NCBI GenBank assembly: GCA_015698045.1
Contig: BLAL01000356.1
Location: 1,674,001 to 1,738,000 of the forward strand
Reading direction: 5' to 3'
Source: Rhizophagus clarus
Taxonomy: Eukaryota; Glomeromycota; Glomeromycetes; Glomerales; Glomeraceae
DNA length: 64,000 nt
Below are positions 38,645-51,469 of the stretch, one piece after another. The notes under the pieces are model-generated. The model was not told the origin of the DNA. It did no database searches and was given only the letters and a program-made list of their open reading frames with translations. A program made the translations under genes and the position numbers. Position 1 is the stretch's first letter. Each line of letters opens with the position of its first letter.

Positions 38645-40549
38645 AATGAGTTTTTATATAAAAATCAGTTTTTATATATTTGTAAGCTTTGTTTATATGT
38701 TTTTTAAAGTAATTTTGATTGTACGATTCAAAAATGTAGAGAAAAATAGGTATTTGCTTGTGAAATAAAATGTTTTATATGTACTATTCTTCTTTGAAAA
38801 TTTTGGACGTGTGATTGACAATCAAAAGTTTTTTTTTCATATAAGGCCACCTCACGTAAGATTTTATGCAACCAATTAAATCATAGTATAAAGTCACATG
38901 ATTATATATAGGTGTGACGTAAAATTTTTTCTAACCCCATTTCCTAATCATACAGTACATGATCCAACCAATGCTATTCTTTTGAGAGACGCATCTGTAT
39001 ATAGTTTGATACAAAAATACTCTTTTTTCGCATATTTCAATAAATTTATCTTGCAATTTTTAACGTATTCTTTACTTCAATCACGTTTGACGCTTTCCAT
39101 TAGCTTTACCTTTCAGCCATCCTATACGAATTGTTTTGTTCTTCACTATCCTATTGAACTATCTTTTTAGTAGCGTAAGATCATAATCTTTGTTATTACC
39201 ATTCTGATTGTTTTCACGACTTTCATATCTCTTATCAAATACTTTTCAATCTCGGTAAACCACTGTGACCTTTTATCTCTCGTATTCCTATTTGCATTCC
39301 TTGTTATTTCGTGTCATGTCTTTAAACTATTATCTTTAGCGTCATATACATAATATTCACTGATTTTAAGCTCTCTGTATTTTCTGTATTAATATCTTTA
39401 TTGTTTAAAAATCCCTTATCGTTATATAACCTCCTTATGTTATATGTTTTTCAAAACGATCATAATGGAAAAACTTGATATTTTCTTTACATAAATGATT
39501 TAGTGCTGTCAATGATAAAAATGAATGTGTACTGAACTTTAATATACCAGTAATATATTTATATCAACCTATATCATTAAATATGCAACCTGAATATCAT
39601 GATTGTTTGCGATTTAAATTTCCATTACTTTTCCTAGTATTGTATATGTATATATATATGTATTCATTTATTTATTGTTTAAGAACTACGGTATAGTTTT
39701 GCTAATACTCCTACTATATACTTATCATGTGTTATAGCATTTGGAGTAGAAGTCGCTAATCAGAATTTCTACTTTATCAACATTCTGATTTTCTGTTCTA
39801 TTTTCTTAATTTGCGTTGGAAGTCAATATTATCGATTGTAACATACTCTTCTATTATCAGTATTATAAGTACATTCCAAAGGTATACTACTCTACTTGTG
39901 AGATTTTTCTTTCTCATAGTATTGATCGCCATATCCACTATCTCGTTTATCTGAATTAGGGCTTCTCTCAGACTTATAATATTGTCCTGACAAATTGTTC
40001 ACACATTATTACAATAAAATTTTTGATTATTTTAGAAACTTCATTTATATTTTTATATTAGAAAATTTAAGCATAGGCTATGGTAAAGGTTTGAAGTGTC
40101 TAATAATTTAGTAAATTTATTTGAACAAGAGTCATCACAACTTCTCTCCTGCGCCATATACGTTACATGAGATGATCAACAGATTTACTTCCTATATACA
40201 ATTACGTTTTTGTATAATACCATTTAACCTATAAATAAACAAATAAAAAGGAAAATAATTAACTCCATCATTAATAACTAACAATATTAAATCAAATATG
40301 TCAGCAAAATTTACTGAAAATTCAAGAAGCTATTACTAAAGGTTACTTTAAATGTTAAACTAGGGTTCGCTATACATGTTGGAGGACTTCGTCCCCCCAC
40401 TTGTTCTACATTGAACATTAACAGCTGATAGTGGAATTATTATTAAAAAACTTATGCAAGTACAAGCAAATTGTAGATGGAATTTAAATAGTATTTTATT
40501 CCAACACCTTAAACAGGTAGCCTATTACTTGATATTTTCTCTAGCCTCG
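38645..40549. other. Gene-poor AT-rich region
   Basis: No ORF with recognisable content. A short hairpin GGACTTCGTCC is at about 40384-40394. Nothing else was found. Confidence 0.4.
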
Positions 40550-41038
40550 CATATTCAATTTTAACCTTTTGATCCACTGAAAATACATCCGGTTGGGTGG
40601 AATAGGAATTAGATAAGAAGGAAAAATTCGATTAGGATTGCTTTTACATATAGAACAGACTGCAATACGAGCAGGAGGAAATGGGTGCAATGGAAGTTTT
40701 GATCTTGGAAATGCTATTTCAAATTGATATGATAATTCCTCACTATATTGTATCCATTTTGCTTTATCTGGATATAATAAATACCCACAATTTGAACATG
40801 GAAGGCAAGGAAATTGATTTAATATGGTTTATTGAAATGTTTTATGCAAATCATTAAGTCTTTTGAATGGTCTCCATGGTATTAAAATATTGGGGGATGA
40901 TTGCTGCTGAATTATTTGGTGCATTGCATTATTGTAAGAGATTTGTGAATTGTATGAACTATCAAAGTCAAGTATAAACTCATCATTTTCAAGATTATAA
41001 GCATCTAATGAGTAAATATCAATGTTTGAATCATCCAT
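40550..41038 (-). pseudogene. Helitron-associated N-terminal fragment
   Basis: From the ATG at 41036-41038 the frame reads about 69 aa with an acidic N-terminus and WRPFKRLNDLHKTF. After a frame change it continues as PCSNCGYLLYPDKAKW, AVCSICKSNPNRIFPSYLIP and IPPNRMYFQW. The paired CxxC with YP.KAKW and the later CxxC with PIP resemble the N-terminal region of Helitron proteins common in these fungi (DUF6570-like). The rest of the helicase is absent. Recognition is from the pattern only. Confidence 0.45.
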
Positions 41039-41299
41039 TTTTTTAGAGAATAAAATTTTCACTTTTTATAAAAAGGGTGTCAAATATATAATTTTTTAAA
41101 ATAATAGTAAATATGAAAGTTTTATTGGTACATTTATATTGTTAAATAATATATATTAGTAATATTGTATTATTAATAAAGTACAATCAACTGAAATCAT
41201 TCATTGTGACTTTAAATTTTATTAATAATCAAAATTTAATTCCTATTATTACATAAACAATCGATTTAGACAATAGCTTAAAACTTATCTTTTTATAAC

Positions 41300-42476
41300 T
41301 TAGTCTATGTCACTCCCACCCTCAAGAAATTCTGTAGCTAAATCAGATAACTTTTTACGAGTTCTCCTTGATGGTTTATCTGCATCAGCGAGGTTATTAT
41401 TGGATTTTCTGTTATATTTTCTTTTATTTGTTTTTTTGGTTGATAATTCTTTTAAGTGGAAGTTAAATTTTTTGAATAAATAAACATAAAAAAATTAATT
41501 TAAATAAAATTATTATAAAAATAATAAATTTTAAAATAATAAAAAAAAACAGTAAATGCGTTATATATTAGTAAACATAAGAAATTTTTTATACCTTTGC
41601 TATTATTATCATCATCATCAGATGGCTTAATAATACCTTCAACTTTATCCACTTGATCCATTTTTCCATATTTATAATCGTTAATAGAGTTAAAAAAATC
41701 ACTGTTCACATTTTGTGGTGGATCCTCACTTGTCACTTTTGATGGATCTAGCCAGGGAAGTTTGGTCATAGTATCTTTTTTATCAAATGAAGAGAGACTA
41801 TTCATGTTATTAGCATAGACAATATATGTAACTGTCACTATGATCTCATCTTCATTTTTTATTAAATTCCCTATTGTATCCAATTTGTTGCCTTTTTGCA
41901 GTTTATTCACCTTATTTGATAATCTCAAATTATGTATAGGACAAATACATGTAATGGGAATTTCTGTCCGATTTTTTCCATTAAATTCTATCACTTGTGT
42001 TTTAAATTGTATATTATTACCCTCAACAATTGGAACAGATAATACTGTACATTGAAATGACATAAAAATTTCTTGTTCTGGTGTGTTATTAGCAATAATC
42101 TTGATCTGATATGCCATCATTACATTAAACTAAAAATTAAAGTAGTATTTTCAATAAATCAAAATATAATAAATAAATAAATAAATAAATTGATCTTTTA
42201 TAATAAATAAATAAAAATATTTACCTGAAGTTCCTGGGTGTTTTTATTTGATTTTCTTTGATCTGTCACGTTGTTTACAAACTTTCCATTTATCAAGTAT
42301 ACACAATTGGTATTTATTGGTAGATTAAATGAAATAAAATTAACGAATACAGGATCATTTTTTTCAGGTCTATTACAGGCAATTATCCCTTTTGTAAATG
42401 TTGAATTGTCAGAAGAATTAAGGGTAGTTGTTTCTGCTTCCACAATATATCCTATAGTTGAAAAAACAGAGGGCAT
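41300..42476 (-). CDS. Three-exon gene of unknown function
   Basis: Exons are 42225-42476, 41595-42129 and 41300-41448. Introns have GT..AG borders (GTAAAT and TTTTTAG; GTATAA and AAAAG), and the joined length of 936 bp is in frame (311 aa). The first exon starts MPSVFSTIGYIVEAETTTLN and holds strand-rich sequence. The second has two strand-rich blocks and a CICPIH motif, which could be an OB-like fold; this is inference. The third is a basic tail with KKTNKRKYNRKS and RRTRKKL, a likely nuclear signal. No known family is recognised. A single gene with clean splice sites suggests a host gene. Confidence 0.65.
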
Positions 42477-42479
42477 TTT

Positions 42480-43365
42480 AAGTTTTTTTTTTTATAAAGA
42501 TAAATTTTGCACAGACCATAGCCTATTTATATACTATTGTTATCTAATAAACAACAATGACAATAAAAAACCATTTTTTAAAAAAAAAATTTTTTACAAT
42601 TAGAACAATTAAATAAATAAATTATATTATTCTTTTTGATTACTAATCTTAATTAGCAATAATTATTTTATTTTAATATTGTTTTCATTGAAAAAAGAAT
42701 TTTAAAGTGCTAGCAATTTATATTTTAGCTAGAAAAATTTTTTTTATTATTACAAAAAAAAAAATAAATATTGTTTCTCTCAAGTAAGATACTAATTAAC
42801 TATAATTCAGTGTATTTTATGCAATGCTGATCATTCAATAAGCTAATCAATATTTTTTTTTAATCATCTAGGAAAAAGAATTGGCCGTTTAGTTTTTTTT
42901 CACTATATTAATTTATCCAACACTTTTTTAGATTAGTTTTTTAATTAAAAGTAATTAAAACATTAGTCAGCAATTAATTTGACAAATTTTTTTTTTCAAA
43001 GACCAAATATAGAAAAATACTGAATCACGTAATTTTTTTTTACCAATGTTTAATGACTGCCGGATTTTACCGATTTTTCATCAAATTAACTAATACTTTT
43101 TTAGATTAGAATTCAAAAAAATAGGCGCAATGCTGATCATCTGATTGAAAACAAAAAAAAAATTTATTGCGTAGTGCTGATCATCTGATTAGCTGACAAA
43201 TTTTTTTTTAATCCGTATAAAATGTATAATGTTGATCATGGAAATTACCGAAATTTTTTTTTTTTTTGCCATAAAAAAAATCCCTTTTTTTTCTCCCTCA
43301 ATTTTAAAAACATATTTAAAGAACCTCTGTCCCGATAAAAAACTGAGGGGAACAATTAAATAGAT
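42480..43365. other. Gene-free AT-rich region with repeated motifs
   Basis: AATGCTGATCAT and related GCTGATCATCTGATTA motifs repeat at about 42820, 43130 and 43170, along with long T runs. No coding sequence is found. Confidence 0.4.
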
Positions 43366-43600
43366 ATTAGATATTAAATAACAGATAACAGATATTAGTT
43401 AATAGGTAATTTGATAATTATTAATTGTTAATTTAATAATTGATAATTATTAATTGATAATTGATAATTGATAATTATTAATTGATAATTGATAATTGAT
43501 AATTATTAATTGATAATTAATAATTGATAATTATTAATTGATAATTGATAATTGATAATTATTAATTATTAATTGTTAATTTAATAATTTGATAATTATT
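43366..43600. repeat. Palindromic AT satellite (TTGATAATTATTAA)
   Basis: Short units of TAATTGATAATTATTAATTG and variants repeat for about 200 bp and are self-complementary in many registers. Simple-sequence expansion is the likely origin. Confidence 0.7.
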
Positions 43601-43775
43601 ATAAAAATGGTTTGTGAAAATCCTTCCTTTTCTGTATATTAGAAGGCAATGATCTGCAATTTTGTGTTATACAAATTGCTCAATAAGGCTAACATATTAC
43701 CATAATTGCATTAGTCCTAGTCAGTTTTTTCCAACTAAAATTTAATTATTGTTAATGTTATGATTTCAATCATTT

Positions 43776-45785
43776 TAGTAATTTTCAAGAAATCGGTTTT
43801 GGAGATTTTGGAAAGGTTTATCGTGCGAATTGGAAAATTTCTCATAATTATTTTGTATTAAAATCTTTCTTTGATATTAATAATGCTACAACTAAAGAAA
43901 TTGTTAGAGGTAATATATAATTTATTTTTTATTTTATATTTGTACACTTCTAATTTAATATTAATATAAATTTAATGGATCCAGCATGAAGTAGACTTTC
44001 ACGAGAATATTATTCGGTTCTATGGGGTTACAGCAGGTTTAACATATTTACTTATATTATGGATAATTTTTATAACAACTAAATTAAATATTTTTTTTTT
44101 TTTTTTTAAAAATGATAGTTCAAAAAAATATTGGTTGGTAATGGAATATGCAGGCAGTAGTACTCTTCAAGAATATTTAAAGGAATATTTTGATAATCTT
44201 ACTTGGAGCAATAAATTTAATCTAGCATTTCAATTGGCTTGTGATATAGTATGGTTACATGATAAATAAATTATTCATCGTGATCTGATAATTTATTTAC
44301 ATTTATCATTTTTGTATTCTATTGTATCAATTGAATCATAATTAATGGGTTTATTATATTAAGTAGAATTCTAAGAATGTGTTAATCTATCATAATATGA
44401 TTAAATTAGCCGATTTTGTTCTATCAAAAAGAATCGAAAAATCATCCAATCTCCAATCTACAGAATTATTTAAAATAATTCCTTATATTGACCAAAAAGT
44501 TTTAGCAATGAAGATTCTGAATTAAATAAAGTGATATTTATAGATTGGAATACTATAATGGGAGATATCTAGTGGTAAACCTCCCATTTATGCTGAAGGT
44601 AAATCTTATGATATTTGTTTATATCACAAGTTCTTAGAAAGAAATCTATCATCATACGCCTAAAGATTATATGAACATTTATACTGGTAAATATAATCAT
44701 GATATAGTCTATGATCAATTCATTATTAAATAACCTAGTATATTATTTTTTTTAGATTGTTTGAATTATTTCTGAAGATATTAAAGATTGTCACTTAAAT
44801 AATTCTTATACAAGTATTCAATTATTAATCGGTTATTAATTGGTAAACGGCAATTTAACTTGAATAATTTGTAGATTCTAAAAATAATTTATTGCATGCA
44901 TGAAAAGAAATATCCAAAATTATTGAAAACTTTAATGAGGTTAATATTGAAGTAATAGGACTTCAATATCATCAAATTTTAGTTTTATTGTGGTAATAGT
45001 TGAACTTCTTAATAAGATAACAGAAGAAGAAGGAGATGACAAACGGAAAATTTGGAATTATCTGAATAATTATAGTAACTTCACGAAAAATTTATATTTG
45101 GCTATTAAACAATCGATATCATACAAATTCTATTGTTTATTTTACTTGGAGATTTTAATTAATTAGGAATTGAAATTAATGTTGATAAAAAAAAGACGTT
45201 TGAATTATGTCAAAGGGAGAAAATATTATAGCTCAATATAACCTTAGTTGTTGTTATTTATATGGAAATGGTGTTAATAAAAATCATGATAAAGCTTTTG
45301 AATTATTTGAAAAATCAGCTAAAAGAGGATATTCGAAAGGAATAAATTATTTAAGATATTGTTATAGACATGGAGTTGGAACCAGTACTGATAGACAAAA
45401 AGCATTTAAACTATATCAGAAGGCAGCAAATTCAGGAAATACATATGGATTATGTAATTTAAGAGATCGTTATGAAAATGGAATCGGGACTGTAATTGAT
45501 AAACAAAAAGTATTTGAAATATATCAAAAAGCAGCAGATTCAGGAATTAATCGGGAATAAATAATTTTGGATATTGTTATAAAAAAGGAATTAGGATTGA
45601 TATGATAAAAAAAAGGCATTTGAATTATGCCAAAAGGCAGCAGATTTAGGAAACAGTACAGCTCAATATAATCTTGCTTCAATGTATGAAAAAATTACTA
45701 GTTGCTAAAGATATTAATAAAGCAATTGAATTGTATAAGAAATTGCATCACAAGGAGACCAAGATGCTCAAAGTAAATTAGAATA
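43776..45785 (+). pseudogene. Kinase-Sel1 fusion gene, decayed
   Basis: The N-part encodes a kinase Gly loop (IGFGDFGKVYRANW) and VLKSFF, then after introns IQHEVDFHENIIRFYG, LVMEYAG and IIHRDL, with a TAA just before the HRD. The APE-like region is broken by stops. From 45207 to 45560 a Sel1-repeat stretch is open (118 aa; AQYNLSCCYLYGNGV, KAFELFEKSAKRG), followed by frameshifted Sel1 remnants up to 45785. The layout matches the intact gene at 53827-56114. Confidence 0.75.
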
Positions 45786-45789
45786 GATT

Positions 45790-47457
45790 TATTTAAATCA
45801 AGTATCCGAAGCGTAGCCCCACAATAATTGGCAATATACTTTTACGGGCATCAAATTTTTGGATCAGGCGTAACTACAAAAATGATCATTGGTTTATAAT
45901 AGTACTTCGTAACCATTTTTAATAAATTCACAAAAAAAAAATTAAATATTGTTATTCTATATATCATATTAATATTTATTATATATTATAAAATGCTGTG
46001 TTAAATAAAATAATAAATTATACTTCTATATAATATGGTACATAAAATCTATGTTGCTTTTTAAGCTTCATAAACTTTTATCTGTAATTTATATTTCTTA
46101 TCAAATGTTTATTCGCACTTTAATTTGTTACATTGATTAAAACCAGAACGATAGAATAAATTTTTTTTTTTCAAAAATGTTTTTAAAGGATAAATACGCA
46201 TTGACTTTCTTATTATGTTTCGTATTTTGCAATTTTACAATCATTCCTCAGGAACAGTCTCCATGTTAAACAAATTAGTTCATCAGCTAAAATAAATAGT
46301 AAAATAATTTCATTCACAAAAATTTATCTTAGACTAGCAGTTAGAAATCATCTATTAAAAAAAAAAATTAATTAAAATGTATAAAAACAATTCAATAGTA
46401 ATATTTATTAAATAGTAAATAACAAAATAATTTATAAGAAAGGGAGGTGTTTTAATGAAAATACTTCTAATCATCTTGAAACAGACCATCAGTAAGATCA
46501 AAAAAATCCTTGTTATTTGAAAATACGAGAATTAATTTCTAATATTTTAACTTATGAAGTATAATTGCCAATATAGAAATACTTTAGATTTAATTAATGA
46601 TTATTGAAAATTATTATGTATTAATTAAATTCTTATTCATGAATCTTATCCTATATTTCCATTATCTGAGAATTATAAGATAAATGAGGATAGCAAGAAT
46701 TAAGGTGTTCAATTATAAAGCGCAGAAATAGAATGTACTCTTATTCCGAATAAAAATTTAAAATATTTCTTATTATAATTTTTTAATATTCCTGCCATAA
46801 AAATATTTTTGTTTTTTTCTTTTCCTGAAGAATGTAGAAAGTTTCAATATTTGCTATTACGTCTTTTAAAAGTGTAATGAGAAAAAAGTCCTTTTATTAT
46901 TTTATTCAAAATGGTTGTATGATACTTATTAATTTAAATTTATGAAATTAAGATAGTTAATAAATCTAATTCTTTTCAGGAAAGGGTGTTCTTTCATAGT
47001 TAAAAGCTTACTTATATTCTCTTACATAATGCAATCTAGCCCGATAGTTTACAAATTACAAATTTACAATCCGCATTCGAGTCAAACAATAGAATTTTAT
47101 TTTTTACTAACCTTGTTATAACCTATTTTCACTAGATAGTCTAGTGTTCGGTGATTCAAATGACAAACGACAAATCATTTAATTGTCCAAATGACAAATG
47201 ATCTGAGTCATTTGGGTGTAATGTTGTCCAGTACTATAGTTTTGGCCTAACTTTGGGTTTTTTTTTTTATTTTTGAGAGTCACATGATAAGAATATTAAC
47301 CAATCAAAATCAAATGGCTGAAATGACTAAATGATAAACGATTAGAAATAATGGCAAATGATTAGCCAAATCATTTGAATATTCAAATGACCAGAACATT
47401 GAAATAGTCTAACTCAGATTATATATATTAGGCATAAAAGTTAAAATAGATTTACAG
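45790..47457. other. Gene-free region
   Basis: AT-rich with no supportable ORF. Around 47150-47400 there are repeated AAATGACAAA and CAAATGAT motifs, and a FPLSENYKINEDSKN-like short open piece near 46660-46700 that I cannot place. Confidence 0.35.
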
Positions 47458-47622
47458 TACTGCGGTTAATATCGGCTGATCTTTGTTTTGTGATACAGAT
47501 GGCGTTGTACGACAATAATCGGAGAAAATGCTTAAAATAGGGTGATTTTCGTCATAGTACATAATCGAATTTTACTTTTTGACCATTATTTTGAAATTTT
47601 CTATTTAAAATCATTATTCATT
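47458..47622 (+). promoter_or_regulatory. Conserved upstream block of the Sel1/kinase family, copy A
   Basis: TACTGCGGTTAATATC begins at 47458, 165 bp before the ATG at 47623. A GTGATACA box, a CGACAATAA box and an AATAGGGTGATTTT box follow. The same series occurs at 49282 and, partly, at 53661. Confidence 0.6.
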
Positions 47623-48600
47623 ATGTTTGATAATCGTGATATTGAAAGCACAAATGAGAGGATTATTGGAAATTTTAACAAAATAAATATAAAAGAAATT
47701 GATCCTATAACGGTATCAAAAGAACAAGAAAAGCTTTTATTTGAAAAGGGGTTTAACATAATAGTTGATGAAATAAATGATATGATTTTTAAATTATTAA
47801 ATAATGAAATTGAAGGGAAATTAATAAATGAGAAAATTATTGAATATATTAATTATTTTAATACTAATTTAAAAGAAATTTATCATTGGTTATTAAATAA
47901 CCAAGATAATTTAAATTCAATTTTTTTATTCGGATATTTTAATTATCATGGAATTGTAACAAGTGTAAATAATGAGAAAGCATTTAAATTATTTATTGAT
48001 TTATCGGGAAAGGATCATTTATTGGCACAATATTTTGTTGGAGAATGTTACGAATATGGATTTGGAGTTATGAAAAATAAAAAATTAGCCTTTGAATATT
48101 TTGAAAAAGCGGCTAATAAAAATTTTGCACATGCACAATTAAGAATTGGTTATTTATATAATAATGGAATAGGCATTAAAAGAAATTTAAAAATGGCTTT
48201 TTGCTTGTATGAAAAAGCCGCGAATAATGGAAATACAATAGCAATGCATAATTTAGGTAAATGTTATAAAAATGGAATCGGTGTTAAAAAAAATTATGAT
48301 AAAGCTTTTGAAATGTTTAAAAGATCAGCTGAAGGAGAATATTCAGGTGGAATAACGATGTTAGGATATTGTTATTATAATGGGATTGGAACTAATGTTG
48401 ATAAACAAAAAACATTTGAATTATATCAAAAATCAGCAAGTTTAGGAGACAAAACAGCACAATATAATCTTGGTACTATGTATGAATATGGAGATGGAAT
48501 TACAAAAGATATAAATAAAGCAATTTATTGGTATGAGCAATCTGCCAAACAAGGTGATGAGGATGCACAATATAAATTAGAAATTCTTCAAAATATTTAA
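47623..48600 (+). CDS. Sel1-repeat protein
   Basis: ATG at 47623 (325 aa); the longer frame begins with GTG and is not supported. After a leader (MFDNRDIESTNERI) and a helical segment (FNKINIKEIDPI), about six to seven Sel1-type repeats of about 36 residues run to the C-terminus (AQYFVGECYEYGFGVMKN, AQLRIGYLYNNGIG and so on). Sel1 repeats form alpha-solenoid scaffolds for protein binding. The protein lacks the kinase domain found in its relative at 53827. It has no introns. Confidence 0.88.
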   Translation: MFDNRDIESTNERIIGNFNKINIKEIDPITVSKEQEKLLFEKGFNIIVDEINDMIFKLLNNEIEGKLINEKIIEYINYFNTNLKEIYHWLLNNQDNLNSIFLFGYFNYHGIVTSVNNEKAFKLFIDLSGKDHLLAQYFVGECYEYGFGVMKNKKLAFEYFEKAANKNFAHAQLRIGYLYNNGIGIKRNLKMAFCLYEKAANNGNTIAMHNLGKCYKNGIGVKKNYDKAFEMFKRSAEGEYSGGITMLGYCYYNGIGTNVDKQKTFELYQKSASLGDKTAQYNLGTMYEYGDGITKDINKAIYWYEQSAKQGDEDAQYKLEILQNI

Positions 48601-49281
48601 GTAATGAATTTGTATTCATTTTTAATTTGTGAAATAATAAATATTAAATAGTATCATATGCGTTATTGAATTTAATAGTCATTCTTATAACAATTTTTTT
48701 ATTATTATTCTGTATTTATATATTTTCCTATAAATTTTATTTTACATACCAAGTAAGTTAATGATTTTGGGATTACTACATTCGTAATGATCTAATTAGT
48801 TTTCTGAAAAATTGATTTAAAAGCATAAATGTGCATATTATACGGCAGTACTACTTTTTTAAAAAGGAGTTTTCTTTCACAAAATGAAGTTTTTTCTATG
48901 AAATAAAGATTACTATAGAAGGACAAAATACAAACTAATGGTAGCACTTTTTAAATGTAAAGCGAAAATAAAGATTTAAATCCTTTTTTATACAAAAAAA
49001 AATTTTTACAATTGCCAATTGCTTTCAAATTATTACACGGTTAGTAGAAGAGGGTAATTTATAAGAAAATGGTGTTCTAATATAATCAGTTTAATTATTG
49101 TTATTAATTTCAGTACAGCGTACCCACAAAAATATCATGAAATTGAAATGGCGTAACTTTACCATGCGACGATTGTGACATGATGTTGTAACATATAGAA
49201 CTTTTATTAACTGAAAACGTAGAAAACGCAAAAGTGGTGAAAAATTGGTCACGTGATTTAGCAGCATAATCATTACTGCGG
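48601..49281. other. Intergenic region between Sel1 genes
   Basis: No gene is recognised. The 3' part (49130-49281) leads into the conserved upstream block of the next gene. Confidence 0.4.
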
Positions 49282-49440
49282 TACTGCGGTTAATATCGGC
49301 TGTACAACTTTGGTGATACAAGGTGGTGCTGTGCGACCGTGCGACAATAAAAAAAAATACTTAAAATAGGACCATTTTTATTACGGCACAATTAAATTTT
49401 GCAACTTTGTTTGTCCGATATTATCATCATTTTATTTGAA
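49282..49440 (+). promoter_or_regulatory. Conserved upstream block, copy B
   Basis: TACTGCGGTTAATATC starts at 49282, 159 bp before the ATG, preceded by a duplicated CATTACTGCGG. GGTGATACA and GCGACAATAA boxes follow in the same order as in copy A. Confidence 0.6.
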
Positions 49441-50421
49441 ATGTCTAATAATCGTGATACCGAAAATACAAATGAATGGATTAATGGAAATTTTAATAAA
49501 ATAAATATAAAAGAAATTGATCCTATAGCAATATCAAAAGAGCAAGAGAAGCTTTTATTCGAAAGGGGGTTTAACGTAATGGTTGATGAAATAAATGATT
49601 TAATTTTTAAATCATTAAATAAAGGAATTGAATTGAAATTAATAAGAGAACAAGTTATTGAATATTCTAATGATTATAATACTAATCCACAAGAAATTTA
49701 TAATTGGTTATCAAACAATCAAAATGATTCAAATTGCTTTTTTTTACGTGGATATTTTAATTATCATGGAATTATAAAAAGTAAAAATAATGAAAAAGCG
49801 TTTAATTTATTTATTGATGCATCAAAAAAAAATCATATATTAGCACAATATTTTATTGGTGATTGTTATCGTTTTGGATATGGAACTATAAAAAATGAAA
49901 AGTTAGCTTTTGAATGTTTTGAAAAAATAGCCAATAAAAATTTTGCACATGCACAATTAAGAATTGGTTATTATTATAGTAATGGAATCGGTGTTGAAAG
50001 AGATATAAAAAAGGCTTTTTGTTTGTATGAAAAAGCCGCAAATAATGGAAATATAATAGCAATGCATAATTTAGGTAGATATTATAAAAATGGAAAAGGT
50101 GTTAAAGAAGATTATGATAAAGCTTTTGAAATGTATAAACAATCAGCTGAAGGTGGATATTCACGTGGAATAATGATGTTAGGATATTGTTATTTTTATG
50201 GCATTGGAACTAAAATTGATATGCAAAAAGCACTTGAATTATATCAGAAAGCTGCAAATTTAGGAGACAAAATGGCACAATATAATCTTGGCAATATGTA
50301 TAAATATGGAGATGGAATTGCAAAAGATATAAACAAAGCAGTTTATTGGTATGAAAAATCCGCCAAACAAGGTCATCAGGATGCACAAAATAAATTAGAA
50401 AATCTTCAAAATTATTTGTAA
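49441..50421 (+). CDS. Sel1-repeat protein, kinase-less paralogue
   Basis: 326 aa from the ATG at 49441. The leader MSNNRDTENTNEWIN is almost the same as that of the kinase-Sel1 protein (MSNNHDTKNTNEWIN), but it joins directly to FNKINIKEIDPI, the segment that follows the kinase there. Six to seven Sel1 repeats complete it. It is a close paralogue of 47623-48600 and is intact and intronless. Confidence 0.88.
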   Translation: MSNNRDTENTNEWINGNFNKINIKEIDPIAISKEQEKLLFERGFNVMVDEINDLIFKSLNKGIELKLIREQVIEYSNDYNTNPQEIYNWLSNNQNDSNCFFLRGYFNYHGIIKSKNNEKAFNLFIDASKKNHILAQYFIGDCYRFGYGTIKNEKLAFECFEKIANKNFAHAQLRIGYYYSNGIGVERDIKKAFCLYEKAANNGNIIAMHNLGRYYKNGKGVKEDYDKAFEMYKQSAEGGYSRGIMMLGYCYFYGIGTKIDMQKALELYQKAANLGDKMAQYNLGNMYKYGDGIAKDINKAVYWYEKSAKQGHQDAQNKLENLQNYL

Positions 50422-51142
50422 TAAATTACTTTAATTCACTTTAGGATGAAAAGGATTTTAGAGTAAATTAAAAGATTTTTGAGATAACAATATTCATAAA
50501 AATTTTGACTTCTTTTTTGAAAAATTAGATTTGAAATATGGGATGTATATTTCCAATACCATTTTTTTTTTCTTTCATAGAAATGAATAAATATTATAAA
50601 AGGGTAATAAGTAAATTTTTCTTTTATAAAAGGGTAAAATACCTAATAGTAGTAGTAAATGTACTTCAATGTAAAGCAAATATAAAAAAATTTAAAAGTT
50701 TTTGTACAAAAGAAAATTTTACATTAATGAATATTAATGTGACCAAAACTTTTTACAATCGCTAAATATATTTTTTAAAATTTGCATAGTTAATCAGAAT
50801 TTGAATTTATAATAAAAGCTGACTATAATTCATTAGATTTTTTCAACCATATTATTCATTTCTTCAACAAACGGATCATTTTCGTTCTCTTCACAAAAAG
50901 CTCTCATGCAAGTTTATCGTAATCCACACGAGGGTCATATTCTGGTGCGTTAGGCAAATGATCGTTTATATCTTCATCCAGCATCTCAACTGGATCATTA
51001 GAGTTAGAATTTCCATCAGTTTTTGTTTTGATGAAGAACGAAAATATGTTAATACGAGCAATGAAAATTTTGAGACAATTCATAATAAATAATATTTGCT
51101 ACATGGAGGAAAATACTAAATCAAATATCTCACCAGAATCCT
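50422..51142. other. Intergenic region with a minus-strand coding remnant
   Basis: Between about 50910 and 51030 on the minus strand a short open piece reads DPVEMLDEDINDHLPNAPEY, which looks like protein-coding composition, then meets a stop. It may be an exon fragment of a dead gene. Confidence 0.3.
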
Positions 51143-51469
51143 TTAATTCATTTCACACGTTTCGTTCTTATCAGCTTCTTGGTCTTGTGAGATATAACCA
51201 TGAATAATAGTATAATTATCCTTAATATAATTACGAAAAACAAATATTCCCATAAATATCATAAAAATTGATGATAATTTTTTAGGTTTCAAGAGGTCCC
51301 TAATGATATGTTTAATGTTTGGAATATCCACAAACGCCAAGATAATAATAAATGGTAATTTATTTGAATTTAAGACACCTCTATAAATACTTTTAATATT
51401 TGAAATAACTGGTGAATTTTTTTCATTTGTGTACTCGCTAAGTTTGAACTCCGGTGTTTGTCGCTGCAT
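51143..51469 (-). CDS. Small putative membrane protein
   Basis: 108 aa from an ATG. Two hydrophobic stretches (LPFIIILAFVDIP at about 39-51 and SSIFMIFMGIFVF at about 67-79) could be membrane segments, and the tail is polar. There is no family match. It could be a remnant exon. Confidence 0.35.
   Translation of the reverse strand: MQRQTPEFKLSEYTNEKNSPVISNIKSIYRGVLNSNKLPFIIILAFVDIPNIKHIIRDLLKPKKLSSIFMIFMGIFVFRNYIKDNYTIIHGYISQDQEADKNETCEMN

Noticed and set aside
38898-39170. 90-aa plus-strand ORF
   Set aside because: Composition looks random, no conserved start context or domain, and no homologue in the window.
50538-50765. 75-aa plus-strand ORF after the second Sel1 gene
   Set aside because: Low-complexity Phe/Lys/Tyr-rich reading of AT-rich DNA, no supporting evidence.
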